Source: Desulfuromonas sp. SDB (lineage in GTDB: Bacteria; SDB-A). From it: a DNA stretch of 5,490 bases. The stretch lies in assembly GCA_001412365.1 (NCBI GenBank), contig LKUE01000008.1:1-5490 (forward strand), in the 5' to 3' direction. Positions 1-5,490 of this stretch are shown piece by piece. How positions within the stretch are numbered: position 1 is the first letter of the stretch; each line of letters starts with the position of its first letter. The notes below the pieces were generated by a model. That model did no database searches and was not told the DNA's origin. It worked only from the letters and a program-made list of their open reading frames with translations. Both the position numbers and the translations under genes were made by a program.

Positions 1-178
1 AAAATAAAATTGAAAAATTTTTTTCTTGAAGATAATTTGGAGTATATCCGTATATGCTGGCAAAACAAGGGTTGCAGAATTGGATATCTCCTTGAATGTC
101 AGTAATGCAAATGCCAGTTTGGGAGTTATGGAAAGCTGAAGCTATAAGTTTTTCAAGATTATCCGATAATTCCTTCAT
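1..178 (-). CDS. PAS-domain protein, N-terminal part only (probable sensor histidine kinase), cut by the left edge
   Basis: A minus-strand frame opens with ATG at 178-176 and stays open to base 1, giving 59 codons with no stop. Residues 1-16 are a short polar helix (MKELSDNLEKLI). From about residue 19 the protein reads as a classic PAS core: SQTGICITD, then QGDIQFCNP (usual form D.dG.I.y.N), then FASIYGYTPNYL (usual form f..iyGYs.eel). PAS domains bind ligands or cofactors or mediate signalling dimers, and a PAS at the N-terminus is most often part of a histidine kinase. The kinase domain, if present, lies outside the window, so a PAS-GGDEF or other output cannot be excluded. An in-frame stop at 205-203 rules out a start upstream except at rare codons. 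The gene begins 2 bases after the TAA of the STAND ATPase, which implies co-transcription and probably translational coupling. No convincing Shine-Dalgarno sequence precedes it. The PAS assignment is strong; the kinase identity is inferred. Confidence 0.85.
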   Translation of the reverse strand, partial: MKELSDNLEKLIASAFHNSQTGICITDIQGDIQFCNPCFASIYGYTPNYLQEKNFSILF

Positions 179-180
179 AC

Positions 181-3108
181 TTATTTCAGAAGTTTTTTCT
201 TTTTATTGAAAACAGGTAAGTACTTCACCATCCCAAGATCTTCAACAATATCTTGGTATTTTTTTAACTCCTTACCCGACAACTTACCGTACTCAATTAA
301 AAACCACAATAGTTCAAGTTTTAATGATATTTTTTGCATCTTGGAAAAATAAAACTGGAATTTCTGTTGGTAATGATCAGGAGTTTCATCACTATACTGT
401 TTAATTGATTTTTGATTTTTAAAAATTTCATTTAAACTTAAAAAGCCAACCAGATAGACTCCGGCAAATTCATCAACATGAATATCCGAGAAATTACCAA
501 TGCAATGAAGTATAATTTCATAACTCTCTAGAAATTTCTCCTGCAGAAATAATTGCAAAGCTTCTTCCAAATAGTAGTTCAATCTATGAAAATCATCTTT
601 AGTCTTTTCAAATATATGTTTAGCTTCTAATAAATATTGATGAGCAAGTCTAAAATCCTGATTTATCCTGCATATTCTGGAGTAAGTAAAATAAAACTGT
701 CCTTGAGTGGAAATATCCACGTTTGGATTTTCAGCAATAAATTTTAAGCCCGTTGTTAAAAATTTTTCGGTTTGTTCATAGTTATCTTCCCATAAATAAA
801 ATTCAGCCATCAACTGATAAAAACTCAGTTTATGTTTATTCTTAGAATTTTCCCAGATTCCCGGATTTAACTCGACCAGTTTCAATTCTTCTCGGGCATA
901 GGTTAGATTAAGTTTATCCAGATATATTCTGCTAATACGGTTATGAATACCCACTAATTCAATATTTTGAAATCCGTAAAGATCAGTGACAACTGATCTA
1001 GCTTTCTGGAAATTAGTTAAAGCTTCATTTAATTTTCCTGACCTCCGGCATATTAAACCTAAGCTGTTGTAGATGACCACAATTTCAGGATGGGTCTTTC
1101 CAAATAATTTTAAATGGGCTTTCAGAGATTTTTCAGAAAAATCCAATGCAGATTGATAATTTCCTAACTGGGAATAATTGTCTCCGATGTTGTTATAAAT
1201 ATTAGAGGTAAAGGGATGGTTGGTCAGATTATTCTTGGTTTGAATATCCAATGCTCTTTTAAAATAATTGAAACTACTATCATAATTGAATAATTTTGCC
1301 TGGATTAATCCCAGATTGTTGTAAATTACTGCTAACCGGGGATCATTTTCTCCAAAATTACTGTTAATCAATTCTTGTGCTTTTAAAAAGTAATCCATGC
1401 CCTGCTTATATTCATTCATCAGAAAAAAAATCCCTCCCCAACTCAAGTAGATTTGGAGGTAAAGAACATGATTTTTTTCCAATAATGATTCAGCTTTTTT
1501 GCCAGCTTTATCCAATAATTTAAATGCCTGGGGATAATCGCTGATTTTAATGTAATTATTAGCAATTCCTAAATATATTGAGATCACCAGGGGATCATTA
1601 GTATTGACCTTTTCCTGGTTTTTTAAAGCTGTTTTCAAATACTGTAATGACTGGCTATAAGAACCTTGACGGTACAAAATTTGACCTAAAGAATAGTATA
1701 TTGTAGTGGTCTTTGGATCCTGTTCTCCGTAAATTTCCTCAGTAATGGATAAGGCTTTTTCAAAACATTGTTGGGCTACGGTCAAATTGTAATTCTTTTT
1801 TGCATATTCACCGGATTTAATATAACATTGAAAAGCTTTGTCAAGGCTGTTTCCTTTCTCATAATGATAAGCAACATCCTTGAAATAACTGGGTTCTTCA
1901 GATTTTACCTGAGTAATTGACTGAGCCGCCAGATTATGGATGATTTGCAGTTTCTCCTTTAACTGAACATTATACACCGTTGACTGAACCAGAGAATGCT
2001 TAAAAATATAGTGTATCTCCGAGATGTTAGACCAAAAACCAGCATCTATTCCTTCTGTTATTAATACTTGAAAATCCCTATCTTTGTGGATAATTTTACC
2101 CTTGTCGGTTATGGAAGCCATCAGTTTTAACAATTCGGATAAAACAGAGATGTCGAATTCCCTTCCCAGCACTGACGCAGCCAAGATTGTGTTTTTTAAG
2201 TCCTCGGAAAGGTAATCCAGCCGGGAAAGAACAATATTGTTGACATCTTCGGGAATAACCACTTCCTGACCGGATACTCCTGTTTCCAGCACATATCGGC
2301 AAATTTGTTCCAGTAGAAATGGGTTGCCCTTGGATTTGGCATAAATATCATCAAAATATTTACCGGAGATATCTTTATCTAGATATTCATCTACCATCTT
2401 TCTAGCTGCGGTTTTTGACAATTCCTTAAGATTTAGAACAATTTGATTAATATTTTTATCAAGTTTAAGGCTGGGATTTTCAGTTGAAAAACTAGGACGG
2501 GCATTGGCAATAAGGTAAATCGGATACTGATCAATATTTCTAGATAAAATTTGAAATACTCTGAGTGAATCCTGATCTATCCAATGAATATCTTCTACAA
2601 TCATTACTATCGGTTTAATAATTGAGACCAGTTTGAAAAATTCTTTTATTGCAACTCCGATAATTTCAATACGATTATCAAAGAAACCGATATCGGAAAA
2701 ATTTTCTTTTCCGGATACTTCTGCTAACCAGGACAAATACGGTTTAATTCGGCAAAATACTTCAGGGGCATGTTCTTCTCCGCATTGCTTTATTTTGTCA
2801 ACTAATAATGAAAACTGGTGTTCAAATTCCTGGCTTTTTTCCGATTCAAGCTGGAGATCATTTAAATTGAAAAAAGATTTAAAAAAATCAAAAAAACATT
2901 TTAAATTCCGTTGAGTAATATTGTCATTTTGAAACCAAAAAAATGAACTCTTCTGTTGATTTAAATATTCCAATCTCTTCAGTAAAAAAGATTTTCCAAT
3001 TCCCGCTTCTCCATAGAGGTAAACTATTCCAGTATTTTTACAAAGATTTTCAGTATCAATGAAAGAATTAAGCAAATTTATCTCGAATTCCCGTCCGTAG
3101 AATTTCAT
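181..3108 (-). CDS. STAND-like (AAA_16/MalT-type) ATPase with C-terminal TPR array
   Basis: This 975-residue protein is predicted to be a cytosolic signal-transduction NTPase. It opens directly with the family's usual FYGRE (residues 3-7). Walker A is GEAGIGKS (33-40). Walker B is IVMIVEDIHWID (167-178), with E172-D173 where many relatives have DD. An Arg follows the next strand (NARP, R204), and KGNPFLLEQI (260-269) is the STAND GNPF motif. A winged-helix-like segment is recognisable from ASVLGREFD (311-319) and from FKHSLVQSTVY (369-379). TPR-type helices begin near 410, and residues 466-707 hold six repeats at 41-42-residue spacing of the kinesin-light-chain type. Degenerate helical repeats run to a basic KKKKLLK tail. 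There is no N-terminal effector, no LuxR helix-turn-helix and no cyclase or kinase domain, so output must go through a partner. The ATG overlaps the stop of the upstream sigma-54 activator (TAATG), and a PAS gene starts 2 bases downstream. A scaffold or regulatory ATPase in that pathway is inferred; its ligand and partner are unknown. Confidence 0.9.
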   Translation of the reverse strand: MKFYGREFEINLLNSFIDTENLCKNTGIVYLYGEAGIGKSFLLKRLEYLNQQKSSFFWFQNDNITQRNLKCFFDFFKSFFNLNDLQLESEKSQEFEHQFSLLVDKIKQCGEEHAPEVFCRIKPYLSWLAEVSGKENFSDIGFFDNRIEIIGVAIKEFFKLVSIIKPIVMIVEDIHWIDQDSLRVFQILSRNIDQYPIYLIANARPSFSTENPSLKLDKNINQIVLNLKELSKTAARKMVDEYLDKDISGKYFDDIYAKSKGNPFLLEQICRYVLETGVSGQEVVIPEDVNNIVLSRLDYLSEDLKNTILAASVLGREFDISVLSELLKLMASITDKGKIIHKDRDFQVLITEGIDAGFWSNISEIHYIFKHSLVQSTVYNVQLKEKLQIIHNLAAQSITQVKSEEPSYFKDVAYHYEKGNSLDKAFQCYIKSGEYAKKNYNLTVAQQCFEKALSITEEIYGEQDPKTTTIYYSLGQILYRQGSYSQSLQYLKTALKNQEKVNTNDPLVISIYLGIANNYIKISDYPQAFKLLDKAGKKAESLLEKNHVLYLQIYLSWGGIFFLMNEYKQGMDYFLKAQELINSNFGENDPRLAVIYNNLGLIQAKLFNYDSSFNYFKRALDIQTKNNLTNHPFTSNIYNNIGDNYSQLGNYQSALDFSEKSLKAHLKLFGKTHPEIVVIYNSLGLICRRSGKLNEALTNFQKARSVVTDLYGFQNIELVGIHNRISRIYLDKLNLTYAREELKLVELNPGIWENSKNKHKLSFYQLMAEFYLWEDNYEQTEKFLTTGLKFIAENPNVDISTQGQFYFTYSRICRINQDFRLAHQYLLEAKHIFEKTKDDFHRLNYYLEEALQLFLQEKFLESYEIILHCIGNFSDIHVDEFAGVYLVGFLSLNEIFKNQKSIKQYSDETPDHYQQKFQFYFSKMQKISLKLELLWFLIEYGKLSGKELKKYQDIVEDLGMVKYLPVFNKKKKLLK
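982..1713 (-). repeat. Protein-level tandem repeat: six 42-residue TPRs inside the STAND ATPase
   Basis: Residues about 466-709 contain six copies of a two-helix unit. Their starts fall near residues 466, 508, 549, 591, 633 and 675. Each has an IY..LG-like helix A, a G-x-Y or N-Y turn (GSYSQSL, SDYPQAF, NEYKQGM, FNYDSSF, GNYQSAL, GKLNEAL) and a helix B. Several inter-repeat linkers carry the kinesin-light-chain-type motif G-x-x-(H/D)-P (GEQDP, GENDP, GKTHP). The 42-residue period separates this class from canonical 34-residue TPRs. Such arrays usually bind peptides or partner proteins. Confidence 0.85.
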
Positions 3109-4514
3109 TATTTATTATTCTCCAACCAATCTCTCAACTGATGTTTCTCAATTAAGCGATACAAATGTTCCCGAGAAATATCTAATTTTCTTGCCGCTTG
3201 TGAAATATTGAAATCAGATAATTTTAAGGAGTCAATAACTGCTTTTTTTTCAGCCTGATTTTTTATTTGTTTCAACGATTTTGATTTTTCAGAATCATCA
3301 GGAATATCAGATTTAGAAGCTTCAACAACACTTTGAACTTTTAAATTTTCCTTGACCGTTTTCAAATCAACAATTCCTTGATCACCGTACTTAACTCCCA
3401 TACCCCCTATAAATTGTTCTAGCTGACGGACATTCATCGGCCAGGAATAATCCTGAATCAAAAATGATTTTGCTTGTTCAGTGAAATTGACAGTAGGTCG
3501 GTGGTTAAGCTTAAGACTTCGGACAAAATAATCCATTAGTGCCGGAATATCTTTTCTCCTTTTACATAAAGGAGGGATATGGATACGGAGAGGATTATCA
3601 ATACGGGAATACAAATCCTGGCGGAAATTAGATGAATTTACCAGAGTTGCCAGGTTCTTATTGGTCGCTAATATGATTCGGACATTGACTTCAACTTCGG
3701 TTGATGATCCAATGGGTCTGATTTTTTGAGGATTATTCAGAGCTCGCAGCAGGTACTTCTGATTTTCCAGATTCATATTGCTGATTTCATCAATAAATAA
3801 TGAACCACAATCTGCTTCTCTGAACAACCCCTTATAAGCTTTGTCTGCGCCGGTAAAAGCACCTTTTTCATTTCCAAACAATTCCCTTGCCACCAGAGAA
3901 GGTTCAATTGCTCCTGCATCGAAAATCCTGAAAGGTTCGTTTTTTCTCCTGCTTAACAAGTGAATTAATCTTGCCCCCACATCTTTACCAACCCCGGTTT
4001 CACCAGTTATCAGCACGGGTAAATCACTTTGAGCAGCTGTTTCGATATTTTTCCAGACAATTTTGGACCGGGGATCCTCCCCAATAAAAGTTGGAAAATT
4101 TTTGGATTCAATTAATCCTTGTCTCCGGGAAGATTGTTTAAGTAATTTTGAAGTTAGTTCCACCAAGGGGGTAAAATCCCATTCCTTCTCCCAAATTCCT
4201 TTAACTGCCAACTGACCAGCCCTAAAAAAATCAGCTAAAGTTCCCCCTCCGGTAACTACGATAAAATCAGTATCTACAACTGAGGCAATTTTCTCGATTA
4301 TTTCCAAACCATTTCTATTAACCGGATCATTTTCAAACACAATGTCAATCAAGGCAATTTTGGGATTTTCTTTTTTGATTCTATCAATTGCTTCTCTTAT
4401 CTTGGAAATATAGATAATTTCCAAATTTTCTCCAACCTTCTGTTGGAGAAATTTCTTCATGTACTTGCCGAACTTGACATCATCATCAACAATGAATATA
4501 TCTGGTCTTTTCAT
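3108..4514 (-). CDS. NtrC-family sigma-54-dependent response regulator (receiver, AAA+, Fis HTH)
   Basis: This 468-residue cytosolic protein is predicted to activate sigma-54 RNA polymerase by ATP hydrolysis after phosphorylation. The receiver (about 4-125) has acidic D10-D12, phospho-acceptor D57 in ALIDI, T88, and K110 in the switch-lysine region, where the usual Pro is Glu (EKEW). The AAA+ domain (about 142-370) has Walker A GETGVGKD (171-178), an intact sigma-54-contacting GAFTGA loop (218-223), Walker B SLFIDE (238-243), sensor I ATN (283-285), candidate arginine fingers R298 and R304 in FRQDLYSR, and sensor II WPMNVRQLE (358-366), with Met where Gly is normal. After a hydrophilic linker (about 391-415), a Fis-type HTH at 420-458 contains NISQAARKLDISREHLYRL. 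Size and domain order are typical of the NtrC family. A stop two codons upstream (4520-4518) fixes the start. Its cognate kinase is plausibly the PAS protein two genes downstream. Target promoters are unknown; no -24/-12 site is seen in the window. Confidence 0.96.
   Translation of the reverse strand: MKRPDIFIVDDDVKFGKYMKKFLQQKVGENLEIIYISKIREAIDRIKKENPKIALIDIVFENDPVNRNGLEIIEKIASVVDTDFIVVTGGGTLADFFRAGQLAVKGIWEKEWDFTPLVELTSKLLKQSSRRQGLIESKNFPTFIGEDPRSKIVWKNIETAAQSDLPVLITGETGVGKDVGARLIHLLSRRKNEPFRIFDAGAIEPSLVARELFGNEKGAFTGADKAYKGLFREADCGSLFIDEISNMNLENQKYLLRALNNPQKIRPIGSSTEVEVNVRIILATNKNLATLVNSSNFRQDLYSRIDNPLRIHIPPLCKRRKDIPALMDYFVRSLKLNHRPTVNFTEQAKSFLIQDYSWPMNVRQLEQFIGGMGVKYGDQGIVDLKTVKENLKVQSVVEASKSDIPDDSEKSKSLKQIKNQAEKKAVIDSLKLSDFNISQAARKLDISREHLYRLIEKHQLRDWLENNK
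3118..3123 (-). promoter_or_regulatory. Possible ribosome binding site of the STAND ATPase, at a TAATG stop-start overlap
   Basis: On the minus strand GGAGAA lies 9 bases before the ATG at 3108. It falls within the last codons of the response regulator (Leu-Glu-Asn), so it may be incidental coding sequence. The ATG shares one base with the regulator's TAA (3110-3108), an arrangement typical of translational coupling by ribosome re-initiation. It is the only start in the window with a recognisable purine-rich GGAG element. Confidence 0.5.
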
Positions 4515-4541
4515 AATTTATAACAGTTGAATTTTATTATG

Positions 4542-4547
4542 ATTATA
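4542..4547 (-). promoter_or_regulatory. Candidate -10 element for the regulator-STAND-PAS operon
   Basis: A perfect TATAAT on the minus strand sits 27 bases upstream of the response-regulator ATG, which would give a leader of roughly 20 bases. At 17-base spacing the -35 position reads GTGCTT (4570-4565), a poor match to TTGACA. In such AT-rich DNA a chance TATAAT is quite possible. The location in the only sizeable gap between genes supports it as the start of an independent transcript for the three coupled genes. Confidence 0.35.
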
Positions 4548-4570
4548 CTATTAAACCCTTCTAAAAGCAC

Positions 4571-4593
4571 TTCCGACATATCATAAACCGGAA
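4571..4593. repeat. Short inverted repeat in the intergenic gap (weak terminator or operator candidate)
   Basis: TTCCG at 4571-4575 and CGGAA at 4589-4593 form a 5-bp inverted repeat around a 13-base loop. A second overlapping dyad, GGAA-ttc-TTCC, covers 4590-4600. It lies downstream of the ATPase stop codon and upstream of the TATAAT. Read leftward, the first stem is followed a few bases later by only TTTT, so it is a weak intrinsic terminator at best. It could equally be a protein-binding site for the operon promoter, or chance. Confidence 0.25.
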
Positions 4594-4622
4594 TTCTTCC
4601 ATTTACTTTTTTTAAAAACCAC

Positions 4623-5423
4623 CTAAATATGACGAAGATAATTCCGTGGATTATTTAAAAAACTCTTTAAAAAACTGACCTGTTCCAGATCATCATAATC
4701 TACCCTATGCAGATATTCATCATCACAACTCAATATTAAAGCTTCGGGAAATGACATCAACACCGGGGAGTGGGTGGCAATTATAAATTGAGATTGATGA
4801 TTATCCACCATTTCCTTGATCATCATCACCAGAGAATATTGACTGAGAGGAGAAAGAGGTACCTCCGGTTCGTCCAATAAGTACAATCCACCGGGTTTAA
4901 ATCTGGATTGGAACAGACTTAAAAAACTTTCACCATGGGATAATTCATTTAAATCACCTTCATAAGTGTTTTGCAAACCATTTAATGATGATTGAAAAGT
5001 AGTTCGTGCTTGCATTTGGGCAAATTTTGAACTGTTTTTATAATCTCTCTCAACTCTTTGCAATTCTGATCTCATCTCCTGTTTAATTTTATGAAGTCTT
5101 CTGGTGAAGTTGAAAAAATCTTCTGACCTCATAAAAAAACCCCGGCTGGTTTTGGTATTCCAGGAAAGTTTATAATAATCTACTAATTTTCTAATTTCTA
5201 CAAGGGTGGGATCAGTTTTAATATCTTCTCCTCCCACCACTGTAGAATTAATTTTAGCAGCCAGAGATTCTAAAATTGTAGATTTTCCTGAGCCATTCTC
5301 CCCAACCAATAATGTCATAGGAGAACAAAATTCAATTTCACTTAGATTTTTCAGAATGGGTAAATTGAATGGATAATCCGCAAGTTCCGGTTTCTGGTAA
5401 CAAAGTTTTTGTAAATATATCAT
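4623..5423 (-). CDS. Stand-alone ABC/SMC-type ATPase, COG3910-like predicted ATPase
   Basis: This 266-residue soluble protein has a complete ABC-type nucleotide-binding fold and no membrane segments. Walker A is GENGSGKST (41-49). A helical, charged insertion follows (about 95-155). The ABC signature is LSHGES (161-166), and Walker B is LYLLDEPEVPLSP (180-192), with D184 and catalytic E185. The switch histidine is H218 in IIATHSPVLM. The N-terminal YPFNLPILKNL and the LSHGESFL...LLDEPE...LSP pattern match the COG3910-like family of predicted ATPases (AAA_21-like, related to SMC and OLD ATPases), whose biochemical role is unknown to me. Length is normal for the family. ATG 5423 is the first ATG after an in-frame TAG at 5468-5466; the leader is A/T-only with no Shine-Dalgarno sequence. 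It ends with TAG. The 108-base gap to the response regulator makes co-transcription uncertain. No nuclease (TOPRIM) domain is fused, which argues against an OLD or Gabija-type defence nuclease. Confidence 0.9.
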   Translation of the reverse strand: MIYLQKLCYQKPELADYPFNLPILKNLSEIEFCSPMTLLVGENGSGKSTILESLAAKINSTVVGGEDIKTDPTLVEIRKLVDYYKLSWNTKTSRGFFMRSEDFFNFTRRLHKIKQEMRSELQRVERDYKNSSKFAQMQARTTFQSSLNGLQNTYEGDLNELSHGESFLSLFQSRFKPGGLYLLDEPEVPLSPLSQYSLVMMIKEMVDNHQSQFIIATHSPVLMSFPEALILSCDDEYLHRVDYDDLEQVSFLKSFLNNPRNYLRHI

Positions 5424-5490
5424 AATAAATAAAAGATAAATTATAATAAAATTTAATGTTTTGATCTAATCTTTCTTGGAGTAATTTTTG
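5424..5490 (-). other. AT-rich upstream region of the COG3910-like ATPase, with a candidate -10 and an unresolved right edge
   Basis: These 67 bases are almost purely A/T next to the start codon. TATAAT on the minus strand (5445-5440) lies 16 bases before the ATG, giving a very short leader if used; no good -35 is seen (TTAGAT at 18-base spacing is the nearest). On the minus strand two frames entering from the right edge stop at 5468-5466 (TAG) and 5455-5453 (TAA). Either could be the end of an upstream gene, but 8-12 codons are too few to identify anything. The plus strand shows no start of a gene here. Confidence 0.3.

Noticed and set aside
2096-2302. Minus-strand open frame of 68 codons in another frame of the STAND ATPase
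   Set aside because: It overlaps the conserved GNPF and winged-helix region of the real gene. Its Arg/Gly/Cys-rich translation looks like an out-of-frame shadow.
2633-2914. Plus-strand open frame of 93 codons opposite the STAND ATPase
   Set aside because: It lies wholly antisense to a well-supported domain, its translation is Ser/Lys-rich with no family resemblance, and no start signal is seen.
181-3108. STAND ATPase as an Avs-type antiphage protein
   Set aside because: There is no N-terminal effector (Walker A starts at residue 33), the TPRs are of the regular kinesin-light-chain type, and the gene is coupled to a response regulator and a PAS gene rather than to defence genes.
4515-4622. 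Sigma-54 (-24/-12) promoter for autoregulation by the NtrC-type regulator
   Set aside because: Each GG on the minus strand in the gap was checked for GC ten bases later; none fits the TGGCA-N-TTGC pattern.
4623-5423. ATPase as an OLD/Gabija-type defence nuclease subunit or an ABC transporter ATPase
   Set aside because: No TOPRIM domain is fused and no helicase partner is visible. The 'YPFNLP' N-terminus, long charged insertion and LSHGES signature fit COG3910-like ATPases, and no permease gene adjoins within the window.
5338-5490. Minus-strand frame open from the right edge, about 50 codons, overlapping the start of the COG3910-like ATPase
   Set aside because: It would overlap the first 28 codons of the ATPase, which match the family well, and its own translation shows no recognisable domain. 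AT-rich DNA can leave such a frame open by chance.

Overview
The window is AT-rich and carries three complete genes plus the start of a fourth. All four are on the minus strand, so transcription runs from right to left. The organism cannot be named from this sequence. Three features suggest a Gram-negative-type or FCB-like bacterium (Bacteroidota, Cloacimonadota and relatives): a sigma-54 activator, A/T-only leaders at three of the four start codons with no good Shine-Dalgarno sequence, and a large TPR signalling ATPase. This placement is a weak inference.

Layout in transcription order. (1) 5423 to 4623: a 266-residue stand-alone ABC/SMC-type ATPase of the COG3910-like 'predicted ATPase' family. 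(2) A 108-base gap (4515-4622) holding a perfect TATAAT and a cluster of TTCC/GGAA inverted repeats. (3) 4514 to 3108: an NtrC-type response regulator with receiver, sigma-54-activating AAA+ and Fis-type helix-turn-helix domains. (4) 3108 to 181: a 975-residue STAND-like (AAA_16/MalT-type) ATPase followed by at least six TPRs of the 42-residue, kinesin-light-chain type. Its ATG overlaps the regulator's stop codon (TAATG). (5) 178 to beyond the left edge: the first 59 codons of a PAS-domain protein, probably a sensor histidine kinase, starting 2 bases after the ATPase stop.

Genes 3 to 5 are packed with a 1-base overlap and a 2-base gap, so they almost certainly form one operon. The likely reading is a signalling cassette: a PAS sensor detects a cue, the receiver/sigma-54 activator is the transcriptional output, and the STAND-TPR ATPase, which has no output domain of its own, is an accessory integrator or scaffold. 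The COG3910-like ATPase is separated from these genes by the 108-base gap and may be an unrelated neighbour. No sigma-54 (-24/-12) promoter is visible in the window, so the regulator's targets are probably elsewhere. No RNA genes, mobile elements or CRISPR arrays were seen.
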